NCBI GenBank assembly: GCA_024279945.1
Contig: JAJRRA010000045.1
Span: forward strand, 56,789 to 120,788
DNA: 64,000 nt
Direction of reading: 5' to 3'
DNA from: Gammaproteobacteria bacterium
GTDB lineage: Bacteria; Pseudomonadota; Gammaproteobacteria; Xanthomonadales; SZUA-36
Position numbers and translations under genes: made by a program. Numbering within the stretch: the stretch's first letter is position 1; each line of letters begins with the position of its first letter. Positions 17,149-28,177 of this stretch are shown here, in pieces. The notes beneath the pieces are model-generated. The model searched no databases. It was given only the letters and a program-made list of their open reading frames with translations, and was not told the DNA's origin.

Positions 17149-17847
17149 TTACGGATTCCCATTCTGGCAGTCTGTATTAGCTTTTGTTTGTTGCGCAGAC
17201 GGTGAAGCTGCTGCTCGGTGTGTATCAAGCCAACTCTTTGCGGCAATCAGCAAGCCGAGACTGATGAACGCTCCGGGCGGAAGCATGGCCAGCAGGAAAC
17301 CGGGATAGTCCGGGATAATGCTGAGCTGCAACGACGCACCCAGGTCTCCGAACAACAGCCCGGCCTGGCTCATCAGCGTTCCGTGCCCAATGACTTCCCT
17401 GAATGCGCCCAGGGCCACCAGCGCCAGGCAAAATCCCAGGCCGGTTGCCAGTCCGTCGGCCACGGAGGGCAGGGGAGCATTGCGTGAAGCGAAAGCTTCG
17501 GCCCTGCCAAGAATGGCGCAATTTGTGACGATCAACGGGATGAAGATTCCCAGCACACGGTAGAGGTCATATAGCCAGGCCTGCATCAGGAGTTCGATGA
17601 CAGTGACCACTGAAGCAATGATCAGGACATAAGCAGGAATTCGGATTTCCGGTCGCACCAGGCCACGGGTCAGCGACACTGTCAGGTTGGTAAAAACCAG
17701 GGTGAGGATAGTGGCCAGGCCCAGACCCAGGCCGTTGATGACGGTATTGGTTACCGCCAGCAGCGGGCACAGACCGAGTAACACGACGAGACCGGTATTT
17801 TGGCGCCAGATGCCATCGGAGAAAACCTGTTGATAGTCAATCTGCAT
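17149..17847 (-). CDS. rsxE: Rnf/Rsx electron transport complex subunit E
   Basis: A 232-residue integral membrane subunit, homologous to RsxA, with about six helices. Marks are GLCPLLAVTNTVINGLG near the start and IPLIVTNCAILGRAEAFASRN, where conserved cysteines of RnfA/E hold an Fe-S centre in the membrane. The Rnf complex couples NADH:ferredoxin electron transfer to ion movement; in E. coli the same complex keeps SoxR reduced. The start overlaps rsxG by 11 bp. Confidence 0.94.
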   Translation of the reverse strand: MQIDYQQVFSDGIWRQNTGLVVLLGLCPLLAVTNTVINGLGLGLATILTLVFTNLTVSLTRGLVRPEIRIPAYVLIIASVVTVIELLMQAWLYDLYRVLGIFIPLIVTNCAILGRAEAFASRNAPLPSVADGLATGLGFCLALVALGAFREVIGHGTLMSQAGLLFGDLGASLQLSIIPDYPGFLLAMLPPGAFISLGLLIAAKSWLDTHRAAASPSAQQTKANTDCQNGNP

Positions 17848-18475
17848 GATTCACCGCTGACTCGAACAGGAAGGATTTATGAGCGGAAAAATATTCCAGG
17901 GCCAGCCGTACGGCATCAACCACGGCCCGGGGTGTGATGGTTGCACCGGTAAATTGGTCGAATTCACCACCATCGCGCTTGACTGCCCAGCCAGCGGGTG
18001 GTGGATTATCCAGAGAGCGACCAAAAAAACCCAGGATCCAGTCGTCTTTTTCAAGTTCGATGGCATCGCCCAAACCGGGGGTTTCCTTGTGAGATGTCAC
18101 TCGCACGCCGCATAGCGTACCGTCTTCGTTGATGCCGACCAGAAGGTTGATCTTCCCGTTATAGCCGTTCACTGCAGCAATCTTCATTACCACAGCCACA
18201 GCTTTGTCATCCAGCCTGGCACGGTAGGTCACGACCGTCTGCCCCTGGGGGAAATAGAGATCATCCTGAAAGGTAAACAAGTCAAGCTGAAGCTCGTTGT
18301 TATAACGGTCGGGGCTGATGAGTTGCCCCAGTTGGTTGAGAATGACTCTTTTTTCCTGCGCGGCGATTCGTGCTTTGGTCAGTCTGTTGACACCCGCCAA
18401 CAGTGTGGTGCCCATGATTGCTATCAAGGCCAGCGAGGCGGCGCTGCGGAACACGGATTTATGGGTAAAACTCAT
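17837..18475 (-). CDS. rsxG: Rnf/Rsx electron transport complex subunit G
   Basis: A 212-residue subunit with one N-terminal membrane helix and a periplasmic FMN-binding domain. The motif FTGATIT carries the threonine to which FMN is covalently bound by a phosphoester link. SHKETPGLGDAI is a second family block. ATG 18475 is preferred over a TTG one codon upstream. It relays electrons between RsxD and other Rnf subunits. Confidence 0.94.
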   Translation of the reverse strand: MSFTHKSVFRSAASLALIAIMGTTLLAGVNRLTKARIAAQEKRVILNQLGQLISPDRYNNELQLDLFTFQDDLYFPQGQTVVTYRARLDDKAVAVVMKIAAVNGYNGKINLLVGINEDGTLCGVRVTSHKETPGLGDAIELEKDDWILGFFGRSLDNPPPAGWAVKRDGGEFDQFTGATITPRAVVDAVRLALEYFSAHKSFLFESAVNHAD

Positions 18476-18487
18476 CAAGAATTGCTC

Positions 18488-19519
18488 TCAATGGCCGAAG
18501 ATTCGCGGGCGTGTATAGCGGTCGATCAGCGGTGCAGCCATGTTCATCAGCAAAACGGCGAACGCGACGCCATCAGGATAGCCGCCCCAGCGCCGGATAC
18601 TCAAGGTGATTATCCCAACGCCAACGCCAAAAATCAGTCGCCCGCGACTGCTGGTGCAACCGCTGACCGGATCAGTCGCTATGAAAAACGCCCCCAGCAC
18701 CAGGGCGCCTGAAAATACGTGTTGCAATGGGACAGGGTTGCTCCCCGGGTCGATCAGGTAAGCGACCAGTCCCAGGAACACGACACTGCCGATCATCATC
18801 ACCGGTACTTGCCAACTGATCACTCTGCGCCACAGCAGCCAGAATCCACCGAGTGCGAACAGGTTGGCGATCCACTCCCAACCCAGGCCGCCGAAGCTTC
18901 CGAAAATGGGGGATTGCCGGGCTTCAGAGACCATCTGGCCAGAAGCGAGACTGGTTCGAATAACATCCAGAGGCGTCGCTTCGGAAACCGTGTCCCAGGT
19001 CAGGCCCGGTGGTAGTTTGCCAGTGAAAATGGCGCTGAATACATCGCCAACCCCCAACACATGGGGTGCAATCGATGCGGGTGGAATCCACAGTGTCATA
19101 AGCTGTGGAAAGCTGATCAGGACAACCACATAGCCGACCATGGCGGGGTTGAAAAGGTTGTGCCCCAGGCCGCCATACAGATGTTTGGCCACTACAATGG
19201 CGAAGAGCATGCCAAGCAGGGTGATCCACCAGGGCGCTAGCGGCGGCAGGCACAAGGCAAACAGCACAGCGGTGACAACAGCGCTCCAGTCGCCAAGAAA
19301 CGGCTTCAGGGCTTGTTTGCGTATTTTCAGAATCAGGCTTTCGAACAGCAGGGCAAAAATCACTGCCAACAGGATTTGCACCAGGATGCCGGGACCAAAG
19401 AACCAGGCGTAGGCGACGATGCCTGGAATCAGCGCATAGAGTACCTGCTGCATCACACCGGCAACCGTCGATTGCGGTGGGAAGTGCGGTGCGGCGCCGG
19501 TGTCGAATTGACGGCTCAT
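18488..19519 (-). CDS. rsxD: Rnf/Rsx electron transport complex subunit D
   Basis: A 343-residue membrane subunit with about nine to ten helices. The covalent FMN motif is SEATPLD near residue 184, with the threonine as attachment site. LYGGLGHNLFNPAMVGY is the conserved block shared with NqrB. Its ATG overlaps the rsxC stop as ATGA, so translation is coupled. Confidence 0.95.
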   Translation of the reverse strand: MSRQFDTGAAPHFPPQSTVAGVMQQVLYALIPGIVAYAWFFGPGILVQILLAVIFALLFESLILKIRKQALKPFLGDWSAVVTAVLFALCLPPLAPWWITLLGMLFAIVVAKHLYGGLGHNLFNPAMVGYVVVLISFPQLMTLWIPPASIAPHVLGVGDVFSAIFTGKLPPGLTWDTVSEATPLDVIRTSLASGQMVSEARQSPIFGSFGGLGWEWIANLFALGGFWLLWRRVISWQVPVMMIGSVVFLGLVAYLIDPGSNPVPLQHVFSGALVLGAFFIATDPVSGCTSSRGRLIFGVGVGIITLSIRRWGGYPDGVAFAVLLMNMAAPLIDRYTRPRIFGH

Positions 19520-21063
19520 TGCTTTCGATCCTGCCGGGCGCGGCTGATGGCTTCAGCGAGTTTTTTCCGCTTGCCCGATGCGCCCCTGAGGGCCTGCTTT
19601 TTTTCTTCCAGTTGTTGCCGGCGCTCATGTTGGATACGCAATAAACGCGCTTCTCGTGCCTCATACCTGCGTTTCGCCGTTTCCGCCTGTTTTCGCTCAA
19701 TTGCCAGCGCATGCAACTCAGACTTGCCGAAGCGGAACCACGAGACCAGGGGGATATGGCTGGGGCAGACAAAATCACAACAGCCGCATTCGATGCAATC
19801 GGCCAGTCCGTGTTCTGCAGCATCATCCCATTGCTCGTTCCGGATCAGCCAATTCAGTTGTTGCGGAAGCAGTACAGCCGGACAGACACGCGCACATTCG
19901 CCGCATCGGATGCAGGGCATTTCTGCCTGGAGCGGCCGGATATCGCGCGCGGTCAGCGCCAGGATGCCATTGGTCGCCTTGATCACCGGGTTGGCGTCAG
20001 AATTCAGCGCGTATCCCATCATGGGCCCGCCCAGCACCAGCCTGGCCACATCGTTTGCATAACCGCCGCACTGTTCGACCAGGTCTGATATGGGTGTGCC
20101 GATGCGCGCCACCAGATTGCGGGGCTTGCGGATGCCGTTACCGGTGACCGTAACAATCCGCTCAAGCAGTGGCTTTCCTTCCACCACGGCGCGGGCGACG
20201 GCGGTGGCAGTTGCCACATTTTGACAAAGCAGGCCGAGGTCAACGGGCCATCCTCCGCTGGGAACTTCAAGGCCGGTAAGAACCTGGATCAGCTGCTTTT
20301 CTCCGCCTTCGGGATAGATCGTGGTGACCTTGATAATCTCGATACGGTCATCACCAGCGCTTTTCACTGCCTGTTTCAGCGCCTGATTCACCGCGCCCAT
20401 TTGGTCTTCGATGGCGATTATGGTTCGGGTGGCTCCGGTTGCCCGCAGCAGAACCCGGGCACCCAGTACGATCGAATCCGCCTGTTCCCGCATCAGCATT
20501 TCATCACAGCTGATGTAAGGCTCACACTCCGCTCCGTTCAGGATCAGCGTATGAATTCCCTGCCTCGCGGCATCGTCGGTTTTGAAAGCAGTGGGAAACA
20601 CTGCACCGCCCAGGCCGACGATACCCGAGTTCCTGATCTTCTCCCGTAGCAGGGCTGGATCTGCATCGGGCCAGTTGGGAATCGGTTCAAGCTCTTCCCA
20701 CCGATCCAGTCCATCGGGCTCAATAACGATACAGCATCCGTCTGCGCCGGAGGGATGGCTGATCGCCCGATGGATCACGGCGGTCACGGTCCCCGAGGTC
20801 GGAGCATGTACGCAACCGCCGCCCAGGTGGGTGAAGCAGCCGATCTCATTGCCTTTGAGGACTTTCTGCCCCGTCTCTACCGTGGCCTCGGCTTCCCCAC
20901 CGTATTGCTGGAGCAGGGGAACAAACAGGAGTGGGGGCAGGGGAACCTGCGCCAGAGGGGTTTCACAGGATATTTTCTTGTTGTGGCGCAGGTGGAGACC
21001 GCCATGGAAATGGTGCAGTTGTTCTCCGGCGTTGCGTGCCTGTTCTACACTATCGATATGCAT
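19516..21063 (-). CDS. rsxC: Rnf/Rsx electron transport complex subunit C
   Basis: A 515-residue peripheral subunit that binds FMN and NADH. The N-terminal region is followed by GLGGAVFPTAFK and the SLBB-type middle domain. Two 4Fe-4S motifs come next: CIRCGECARVCP and CIECGCCDFVCP. After these the protein has only a short basic, glutamine-rich helix. It thus lacks the long alanine-rich repeat tail of E. coli RsxC. It is the entry point for NADH electrons. Confidence 0.95.
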   Translation of the reverse strand: MHIDSVEQARNAGEQLHHFHGGLHLRHNKKISCETPLAQVPLPPLLFVPLLQQYGGEAEATVETGQKVLKGNEIGCFTHLGGGCVHAPTSGTVTAVIHRAISHPSGADGCCIVIEPDGLDRWEELEPIPNWPDADPALLREKIRNSGIVGLGGAVFPTAFKTDDAARQGIHTLILNGAECEPYISCDEMLMREQADSIVLGARVLLRATGATRTIIAIEDQMGAVNQALKQAVKSAGDDRIEIIKVTTIYPEGGEKQLIQVLTGLEVPSGGWPVDLGLLCQNVATATAVARAVVEGKPLLERIVTVTGNGIRKPRNLVARIGTPISDLVEQCGGYANDVARLVLGGPMMGYALNSDANPVIKATNGILALTARDIRPLQAEMPCIRCGECARVCPAVLLPQQLNWLIRNEQWDDAAEHGLADCIECGCCDFVCPSHIPLVSWFRFGKSELHALAIERKQAETAKRRYEAREARLLRIQHERRQQLEEKKQALRGASGKRKKLAEAISRARQDRKQ

Positions 21064-21650
21064 CAGTGTTGACCCGCAGGCAGTATTTCATTTGCTGCCA
21101 TAGTGGCTCCGGATGCCGTTGGCCGGGGTATCGACCAGCGCCAGTCGTCCACGTCCGGATAGCGGATCACCTTTTCGATGCAATCGACCGGGCAGGGCGG
21201 GAGGCACAGGTCGCAGCCGGTACACTCTGACTCAATAACTGTATGCATCTGTTTCGTCGCGCCGAGGATCGCATCCACCGGGCAGGCCTGGATACACAAG
21301 GTACAGCCGATGCAGGCCAGTTCATCAATCCGGGCTACGGTTTTTGGCTTTTCCTCGCCATTCCCGGGATCGAACGGCATGGGTTCAATTCCAAGCAGAT
21401 CTGCCAGTGCCCTGATGCCGGCCTCTCCGCCCGGCGGACACTGATTGACGGCAGCGTCCCCGTTGGCCAGGGCTTCAGCATAGGGCCTGCACCCCGGGTA
21501 GTTGCACTGGCCGCACTGGGTTTGCGGCAGGAGGGCTTCTATTCGCTCAAGCACCGGATCGGATTCGATGTGAAATCTGCATGCAGCCCAACCGAGTCCG
21601 AGGCCGGATAAACCGCCCATGAACGTGATTGAAAGGATAGCGGTCAGCAC
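21063..21650 (-). CDS. rsxB: Rnf/Rsx electron transport complex subunit B
   Basis: A 195-residue ferredoxin-like subunit. An N-terminal membrane helix precedes the 4Fe-4S motif CGQCNYPGC of the RnfB domain. Two bacterial ferredoxin motifs follow: [12 protein letters not shown] and [12 protein letters not shown]. It exchanges electrons with soluble ferredoxin. The start is GTG 21648-21650, one base after the rsxA stop codon. Confidence 0.95.
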   Translation of the reverse strand: MLTAILSITFMGGLSGLGLGWAACRFHIESDPVLERIEALLPQTQCGQCNYPGCRPYAEALANGDAAVNQCPPGGEAGIRALADLLGIEPMPFDPGNGEEKPKTVARIDELACIGCTLCIQACPVDAILGATKQMHTVIESECTGCDLCLPPCPVDCIEKVIRYPDVDDWRWSIPRPTASGATMAANEILPAGQH

Positions 21651-21651
21651 T

Positions 21652-22233
21652 TCAGAGATTCGCCAGGCCTGTGAAACCCATGAATGCCAGCGCCATCAGG
21701 CCTGCCGTGATCAGGCCGATGGGGGCGCCCCTGAAATGAAGCGGAACATCAGCGAAAGCAATCCGTTCACGCATCGCGGAAAACATCACCAGGACCAGCC
21801 CGAACCCGCTTGCTGCACCGAAGCCATACAGTGCAGACTCCAACAGGTTATGTTGCTCCTGTACGTTCAGCAGCGCGACACCAAGTATGATGCAATTAGT
21901 GGTAATCAGGGGCAGAAAAATACCCAGGATTCGATAAAGCAAAGGGCTTGTGTTACGGATGAGCAGTTCGGTAAATTGTACGGTGACCGCAATGACCAGA
22001 ATAAAGCCCAGTGTCGACAGGTATTCCAACTCGAATGGTTGCAGCAGGTAACGGTTGAGCAGGTAACTGGACACCGAGGATACCGTCAATACGAACAGGG
22101 TGGCCACAGACATTCCGATGGCGCCTTCCAGTTTATTCGATACCCCCATCAGAGGGCATAGCCCGAGGAAACGGACCAAAACAAAATTATTCGCCAGCAC
22201 CGTGCTGACGAGTATCAGCAGGTAGTTGGACAT
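21652..22233 (-). CDS. rsxA: Rnf/Rsx electron transport complex subunit A
   Basis: A 193-residue membrane subunit with six helices, paralogous to RsxE. ATG 22233 gives [19 protein letters not shown], which lines up with E. coli RsxA; an upstream TTG is less likely. FLGLCPLMG and ITTNCIILG carry the cysteines that hold the membrane Fe-S cluster. It is the first gene of rsxABCDGE-nth, 46 bases after metG in the same direction, so both may share a transcript. Confidence 0.95.
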   Translation of the reverse strand: MSNYLLILVSTVLANNFVLVRFLGLCPLMGVSNKLEGAIGMSVATLFVLTVSSVSSYLLNRYLLQPFELEYLSTLGFILVIAVTVQFTELLIRNTSPLLYRILGIFLPLITTNCIILGVALLNVQEQHNLLESALYGFGAASGFGLVLVMFSAMRERIAFADVPLHFRGAPIGLITAGLMALAFMGFTGLANL

Positions 22234-22279
22234 ATCAGCACAAGCCAACTGGATCCGCAATTATCATGTTGATGGAGCA

Positions 22280-24313
22280 CTAAGTTACCCGCATCCCTGG
22301 TTTTGCACCTGGATCCGGTTCCAGGATGAACAGATCTTTTCCACCCGGACCGGCCGCAAGCACCATGCCCTCGGATGTGCCGAAACGCATCTTTCTCGCT
22401 TTGAGGTTTGCTACCACAACGGTGTAGCGTCCGACCAGTGTGGCCGGGTCGTAAGCGGATTTGATGCCTGCGAATACGGTGCGGCTTTCGCCACCGATAT
22501 CCAGCGTCAGTTTCAGCAGTTTATCGGCCTCTGCGATGGCTTCTGCTGCCGTTATCCGGGCAATTCTGAGGTCAACTTTCAGGAAGTCATCAATGGTGAT
22601 TTCGTCGGCCAGATCTTCTATATCCATTGCATCATCTGGTGCTGCACCTTCTTCTGCGGGTTTGAGGGATTCTTTGGAATCATCGACCATCGCCTGGATT
22701 TTGAGCGGATCAATACGGGTCACCAGTGGCTGGAAGGCATTGAGTGGAACGTCCAGCATGGGCTGGTCAAGTACTTGCCAGTCATTGATGTCCCGGCCCA
22801 GGAAGGCTGCGGCTTTGTCCGCGGTAAACGGCAGGACCGGAGCCAGGTAGGTGATCAGAATACGGAACAGGTTGATACCCTGAGTGCAAACGCGCTGAAC
22901 ATGCTCTTGCTGGTCTTCCTGCTTGATCTGCTGCCAGGGTTTCTCATCATCTATGTAGCGGTTGGCTTCGTCTGCCAGGGACATGATCCGGCGGATGGCC
23001 GACTGGTAGTTGCGTCCTTCAAAGTCGGCAGCGATGTCATTTCTTGCTGCGATGAACGAGTTGTAGAGTTTCGGGGCGGGTAATATGTCGGACAGCTTGC
23101 CGTCAAACTTGCGCTGAATAAAACCCGCACAGCGGCTGGCGATGTTGACCACTTTACCGACAACATCTGAATTTACGCGCTGGACAAAATCTTCCAGGTT
23201 CAGATCAATGTCTGCGGTACCCGGCCCCAGTTTGGCGGCAAAATAATACCGCAGGTAGTCGGGATTGAGATGATCAAGGTAGGTGCGGGCCTTGATGAAG
23301 GTGCCCCGGGACTTGGACATCTTGGCGCCATCGACCATAAGGAAACCATGTGCATAAACCGCAGTGGGGGTTCGTAAACCGGCGCCCATCAGCATGGCCG
23401 GCCAGAACAGGGTATGGAAATAGACAATATCCTTGCCGATAAAGTGATAAACCTCGGCTTTCGAATCCAGGCCCCACCAGTCATCGAAGTTCAGGCCTTT
23501 GCGTTCACATAATTCGCGAAAACTGGAAATATAGCCGATGGGAGCATCAACCCAGACATAGAAATATTTGTCTTCTGTACCCGGAATGCGGAAACCGAAA
23601 TACGGTGCATCCCTGGAAATATCCCAGTCCCGTAACCCATCGATGAACCACTCCTGCAATTTGTTTGCTACCTCACTTTGCAGTGCGCCTGAGGACACCC
23701 ACTCTTTCAATGGCTGTTCAAATTCACAAAGCCGGACAAAATAGTGTTCTGATTCCCTGAATACCGGTTTGCTCCCGGAGACCGCTGAGCGTGGATTGAG
23801 CAGATCAGTCGGCGAATACGTGCTGCCACAGGATTCACAACTGTCACCATACTGATCTTCCGCTGAGCACTTGGGGCAGGTGCCACGGATGAATCGGTCA
23901 GGCAGGAACATTCCCTCTTCTTCATCGTACAACTGCTTGATATTGCGGCGCTCGATGTAACCACCTTGATTGAGACGCTGGTAAATATACTCAACCTGCT
24001 CCCGATTGTATTGGCTGTGGGTAGATGAGTAATTGTCAAAACTGATGCCAAAATCACGAAAATCGGTTTTGTGCTCCTCATTCATCAGGTCAATGAGTTC
24101 TTCCGGCGTTAGCCCTTTGGCTCGTGCCGAGAGCATGACCGGGGTGCCGTGGGCATCATCCGCCCAGGCGAAGTAACATTCATGTCCCTGAGCGCGCTGA
24201 AAACGCGCCCAGATGTCAGTCTGAATATATTCGAGCATATGTCCGAGGTGAATTGCGCCGTTGGCATAGGGCAATGCGCTGGTAACGAGGATTTGCTTCT
24301 TTTTGTTTGTCAT
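22280..24313 (-). CDS. metG: Methionyl-tRNA synthetase
   Basis: A 677-residue class I synthetase. HLGH at 22-25 and KMSKS in the middle are the ATP-binding motifs. The zinc-binding insert shows CPKC and CESC. The C-terminal 100 residues are a Trbp111/EMAP-type tRNA-binding domain ([11 protein letters not shown] onward), which also dimerises the enzyme. It is divergent from apbC, as in E. coli. Confidence 0.97.
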   Translation of the reverse strand: MTNKKKQILVTSALPYANGAIHLGHMLEYIQTDIWARFQRAQGHECYFAWADDAHGTPVMLSARAKGLTPEELIDLMNEEHKTDFRDFGISFDNYSSTHSQYNREQVEYIYQRLNQGGYIERRNIKQLYDEEEGMFLPDRFIRGTCPKCSAEDQYGDSCESCGSTYSPTDLLNPRSAVSGSKPVFRESEHYFVRLCEFEQPLKEWVSSGALQSEVANKLQEWFIDGLRDWDISRDAPYFGFRIPGTEDKYFYVWVDAPIGYISSFRELCERKGLNFDDWWGLDSKAEVYHFIGKDIVYFHTLFWPAMLMGAGLRTPTAVYAHGFLMVDGAKMSKSRGTFIKARTYLDHLNPDYLRYYFAAKLGPGTADIDLNLEDFVQRVNSDVVGKVVNIASRCAGFIQRKFDGKLSDILPAPKLYNSFIAARNDIAADFEGRNYQSAIRRIMSLADEANRYIDDEKPWQQIKQEDQQEHVQRVCTQGINLFRILITYLAPVLPFTADKAAAFLGRDINDWQVLDQPMLDVPLNAFQPLVTRIDPLKIQAMVDDSKESLKPAEEGAAPDDAMDIEDLADEITIDDFLKVDLRIARITAAEAIAEADKLLKLTLDIGGESRTVFAGIKSAYDPATLVGRYTVVVANLKARKMRFGTSEGMVLAAGPGGKDLFILEPDPGAKPGMRVT

Positions 24314-24509
24314 GTGTTTTATGCGGTATCTGGACCAGGAGTCAGGTTTTCTGCAGTTTCGCAGTTGAGTCGGGAATTATGTCACGACCCGTGCCTGATA
24401 AGAACCATTCCGCAGTCTGATAACAGGTCTTAATATGTTCCCGCTTCCGGGATAAACCGATATAATGACCGGCTTTACCACGAACAAAAGTGCGGATGGT
24501 CTGAATCGA

Positions 24510-25598
24510 ATGTCAACATTGAATGAAGAATACCTGAGAAAATTGCTTTCCCAAATTAATGATCCTCATACGGGGGGCGACATCGTCAGCCTTGGGTGGT
24601 TGCGCGGACTGAGTATCGATGGGGCTAACGTTTCAGTTAATTTACGCGCCGCTTATCCCATTGACGGCATACGCGAATCACTGCTTCGCTCGATTAGTGC
24701 GGCACTGGAAGCCGATGCCAACATCGAAAGTGCTTCGGTCAGCCTGGACTGGCGGGTTGTACCGCATGGCGTGCAGGGTGAGTTGAAGCCGCAGGATCAG
24801 ATCAAGAACATCATTGCCGTGGCTTCGGGCAAAGGTGGTGTCGGCAAATCGGCCACTGCGGTCAACCTGGCCCTGGCCTTGCGTGCCGATGGAGCACGTG
24901 TGGGCATCCTGGATGCTGATATCTATGGCCCCAGCATGCCACGTATGCTGGGTCTGTCAGGTCAGCCTGAAACGGACGGCAACCGAATTATCCCCCAGTT
25001 AGGGCACGGCCTGCAGGTCATGTCGATTGGTTTTCTGGTTGAAGAAGACACGCCGATGATCTGGCGTGGGCCGATGGTAACCTCCGCGCTTCAGCAATTA
25101 CTGACTGAAACCAACTGGCAAGGACTGGATTATCTGGTGATCGATTTGCCGCCAGGTACCGGAGACATCCAGTTGACCCTGGCGCAAAAAGTGCCGGTCA
25201 GTGGAACGGTCATCGTCACCACGCCACAGGATATTGCCCTTCTCGATGCACGCAAGGCGGTGCAGATGTTCCGTAAGGTCGATATGACCGTGCTGGGGAT
25301 TGTCGAAAATATGAGTACGCATATTTGCAGTAACTGTGGTCATGAAGAAACCATTTTTGGTTCCGGCGGCGGCCAGAGCATGTCCGAAGAGTATGATGTG
25401 CCTCTGCTGGGGAAACTGCCGCTGGCCATGCAGATCAGGGCGGACCTGGATATAGGTATGCCGACCGTTGTCTCCGATCCGGATTCCGAACTGACAGCCC
25501 GCTACCGCGAGATGGCCCGCAACACGGCGGCACAGCTTGCGAAAAGGCCACGTAACCTGGACCTGAATCTGCCGCAGATCAATGTCCTGAACACATAA
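24510..25598 (+). CDS. apbC: Iron-sulfur cluster carrier protein ApbC (Mrp)
   Basis: A 362-residue P-loop NTPase that carries and delivers 4Fe-4S clusters. An N-terminal MIP18-like domain is followed by the deviant Walker [10 protein letters not shown] (residues 106-114), [10 protein letters not shown] and the cluster-binding CSNC in the C-terminal half. ATG 24510 is preferred. An in-frame ATG at 24465 overlaps a TATAAT at 24461-24466 that may be the -10 of the promoter. dcd follows after 19 bases. Confidence 0.93.
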   Translation: MSTLNEEYLRKLLSQINDPHTGGDIVSLGWLRGLSIDGANVSVNLRAAYPIDGIRESLLRSISAALEADANIESASVSLDWRVVPHGVQGELKPQDQIKNIIAVASGKGGVGKSATAVNLALALRADGARVGILDADIYGPSMPRMLGLSGQPETDGNRIIPQLGHGLQVMSIGFLVEEDTPMIWRGPMVTSALQQLLTETNWQGLDYLVIDLPPGTGDIQLTLAQKVPVSGTVIVTTPQDIALLDARKAVQMFRKVDMTVLGIVENMSTHICSNCGHEETIFGSGGGQSMSEEYDVPLLGKLPLAMQIRADLDIGMPTVVSDPDSELTARYREMARNTAAQLAKRPRNLDLNLPQINVLNT

Positions 25599-25617
25599 GC
25601 AGGGATTACGCGATACA

Positions 25618-26187
25618 GTGAGCATCAAGCCGGATCACTGGATTCGCCAGATGGCGGAATCCCACGGGATGATCGCCCCCTTTGAGCCTGGACAGGTTCG
25701 GCGCTGCAAGCAGGGCGAGCAGCGCATTTCCTATGGCACATCAAGTTATGGCTACGATGTTCGATGTGCACGGGAATTCAAAATATTCACCAACATCAAT
25801 TCCGCGATCGTTGATCCCAAACACTTTGATGAAAACAGTTTTGTGGATTTCAGCGGTGATGTCTGCATTATTCCTCCCAATTCATTTGCGCTTGCGCATA
25901 CGGTTGAATACTTTCGCATTCCGCGCAATGTCCTGACGATTTGCCTGGGTAAATCGACCTATGCCCGTTGCGGCATTATTGTCAATGTGACTCCCCTGGA
26001 ACCGGAATGGGAGGGGCACGTTACCCTGGAGTTTTCCAATACAACCCCGCTGCCGGCCAAGATTTACGCAAATGAGGGAGTAGCCCAGTTTTTGTTTTTT
26101 GAGTCGGATGAACCTTGTGAACAGTCGTACGCAGACAGGGCCGGAAAATACCAGGGGCAAACCGGCGTCACCCTCCCAAAGGCCTGA
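25618..26187 (+). CDS. dcd: dCTP deaminase
   Basis: A 189-residue trimeric enzyme that deaminates dCTP to dUTP for thymidylate synthesis. [19 protein letters not shown] and the glutamate in the following EGHVTLEF block form the active site; SYGYDVR near residue 40 contacts the nucleotide. The C-terminal [14 protein letters not shown] closes over the site. The start is GTG 25618. Confidence 0.95.
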   Translation: MSIKPDHWIRQMAESHGMIAPFEPGQVRRCKQGEQRISYGTSSYGYDVRCAREFKIFTNINSAIVDPKHFDENSFVDFSGDVCIIPPNSFALAHTVEYFRIPRNVLTICLGKSTYARCGIIVNVTPLEPEWEGHVTLEFSNTTPLPAKIYANEGVAQFLFFESDEPCEQSYADRAGKYQGQTGVTLPKA

Positions 26188-26229
26188 TATTATTTTTGAG
26201 CCATCAGCAAGAAAACAATTACTGTCGCT

Positions 26230-27336
26230 TTATTTCAGTGGTGGTTGCTGGATGAGAGTGGCATGCGTCACGAAGGTTTCCTGGTGACGGAGGATCTCGA
26301 GTTCGACCTCTGAATTTGGCTCACGCTGGGAAATTTTCAGCAGAAGCTGACTCGCGTTGTCAACTGATTCCCCATCCAGTTTGACGATAATATCTCCCTG
26401 GCGGATGCCTGCATTCCAGGCGGGCCCGTCTCTGGCGACTTCGCGGACACTGATGCCGAGCCGTCCTGTGGCCCCATCCGCTTTTGATGTCACGCGCAGG
26501 TCGCCAAAAGAGGCGCCCAGCCATCCGCGGCGAACCGAGCCGTATTCAATGATCTGATTCATCACGTTAAGTGCCTGGGAAATGGGTGTGGCGAATCCAA
26601 TATTCTGTGCACCACTATTTCCTCCGAGTTTGCGCGAGTTTATTCCGATCAGGTCACCGTTGGCATTGACCAGTGCGCCTCCGCTGTTACCGGCATTAAT
26701 GGCCGCATCCGTCTGAATAAAATCTTCGTAGAGCACCGAACGCAGGTTGTTTCTGCCGGTTGCGCTGACAATGCCCATGGTGACCGTATGACTCAGCCCC
26801 AGGGCGTTACCAATGGCCAGCACCACGTCACCGACATGGACTTCGGTATTCTCCGCAATCGGGGCTGTGGGCAGACCGGTCATGTCGACCTTGAGTACGG
26901 CGAGGTCTGTCTCCGGGTCTGAGCCAACAATCTTTGCGGGGGCAATGCGACCATCCCACAGGCTTATACGGATGTTGTGCACCTGGTTGACTACATGTTG
27001 ATTGGTCAGGATGTAGCCATCTTCGCTGAGCAAAACACCTGACCCCATGTCCGAACGCATGCGATACAGATAACGACGGCCTGTGCGCGCTGCCAGGTCG
27101 GAACCTATCGCTTGTTGTTGCAGTGATTGGGTGTAAATGCTCACGACCGCAGGGGCGGCACGGTTCACCGCTGCCGCATAGGAAAAAACCGGTGCTGCCG
27201 GCGTACTTGCCCCCGTCACCGGTTGATTAAGTCGGCCTGCCAGGGATGGCCACATATAAATAACCACAAAAGCAATGGCAAGACCCGCCAGTATGGCTTG
27301 GATCAGGAATCTGATTAACTTCAGGCTTTTTGACAT
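26230..27336 (-). CDS. degS: DegS/AlgW-like periplasmic serine protease
   Basis: A 368-residue trypsin-like HtrA protease with one N-terminal membrane helix, a protease domain and a single PDZ domain, the DegS/AlgW layout rather than the two-PDZ DegP. The triad is H114 (TNQHVV), D144 (DPETDLAVL) and S218 (NAGNSGGA). DegS/AlgW senses misfolded outer-membrane proteins through PDZ and cleaves the anti-sigma factor RseA/MucA to release sigma-E. ATG 27336 is chosen by fit with E. coli DegS; two upstream ATGs in frame (27399, 27426) would add a charged leader. Confidence 0.88.
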   Translation of the reverse strand: MSKSLKLIRFLIQAILAGLAIAFVVIYMWPSLAGRLNQPVTGASTPAAPVFSYAAAVNRAAPAVVSIYTQSLQQQAIGSDLAARTGRRYLYRMRSDMGSGVLLSEDGYILTNQHVVNQVHNIRISLWDGRIAPAKIVGSDPETDLAVLKVDMTGLPTAPIAENTEVHVGDVVLAIGNALGLSHTVTMGIVSATGRNNLRSVLYEDFIQTDAAINAGNSGGALVNANGDLIGINSRKLGGNSGAQNIGFATPISQALNVMNQIIEYGSVRRGWLGASFGDLRVTSKADGATGRLGISVREVARDGPAWNAGIRQGDIIVKLDGESVDNASQLLLKISQREPNSEVELEILRHQETFVTHATLIQQPPLK

Positions 27337-27580
27337 GATTAACAAAAAAGATGCGCTCTTTTTACTGTTTTTACGACGATAGTGATCCGAATAGTCCATT
27401 CTATCGGTAAATGGATTGTTTAACATGGGGTAAATCGGATAAAATGATCGTTTGATAATGAGCTGGGGCTGGAATTGTACTGGTTTACCCGGATACGGGT
27501 TTTCAGACTTCGTGCCTCGATAATTGATTGTTCCAATATTAACAAGACCCTGCTGGGTTATCTTCTAGCTGGAGAAACAG

Positions 27581-28177
27581 ATGCCAACTGATGGCGTGAA
27601 CAAGGGACGGCGCCGGTTTCTCGTCGCCACAACCACAGTCGTGGGTGCCGTAGGTGCGGGTTTTGCCGCAGTGCCTTTCATTCAATCCTGGCAGCCAAGT
27701 GCCAAGGCGCAGTCCATGGGGGCACCGGTGCAGGTCGACATAGGAAAACTGGAACCCGGTCAGCTTCTCAAGCTGCAATGGCGTGGACAGACCATTGGTG
27801 TATTGCGCAGAACACCGGAAAGCCTGAGTTTGCTGTCAGAAGTAACTCCAGACTTGCGCGATCCGCAATCACTGGAATCCGAGCAGCCGCCCTTCGCTCA
27901 AAATGAGGCACGGGCGCTGAAGGAAGAATACCTGGTTGTGAATATGCACTGCACTCACCTCGGGTGTATACCCCAGATGGTGCCTCAGGTTGGCCCCCAG
28001 CCGTTCCAGGAAAATTGGAAAGGTGGGTTTTTCTGCCCGTGCCACAAATCAAAATTCGACCTGGCCGGCCGGGTTTACAAGGGAGTTCCCGCCCCGACAA
28101 ACCTGAGAATTCCACCGTACAGCTTCATCGATAACAACACCCTGTTTATCGGTGTAAGCAAGAAAGGAGCTGCATAA
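27581..28177 (+). CDS. petA: Ubiquinol-cytochrome c reductase Rieske iron-sulfur subunit
   Basis: A 198-residue subunit. The N-terminus carries a twin-arginine-like GRRRFLVAT and one membrane helix. The 2Fe-2S cluster ligands are C124 and H126 in CTHLGC, and C152 and H155 in CPCH; C129 and C154 form the disulfide. It takes the first electron from ubiquinol. petB starts at the base where petA ends. Confidence 0.96.
   Translation: MPTDGVNKGRRRFLVATTTVVGAVGAGFAAVPFIQSWQPSAKAQSMGAPVQVDIGKLEPGQLLKLQWRGQTIGVLRRTPESLSLLSEVTPDLRDPQSLESEQPPFAQNEARALKEEYLVVNMHCTHLGCIPQMVPQVGPQPFQENWKGGFFCPCHKSKFDLAGRVYKGVPAPTNLRIPPYSFIDNNTLFIGVSKKGAA

Noticed and set aside
18924..19826. 300-codon open frame across rsxD and rsxC in another frame
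   Set aside because: Both rsxD and rsxC are full length and recognisable; the extra frame has unusual composition and no motif.
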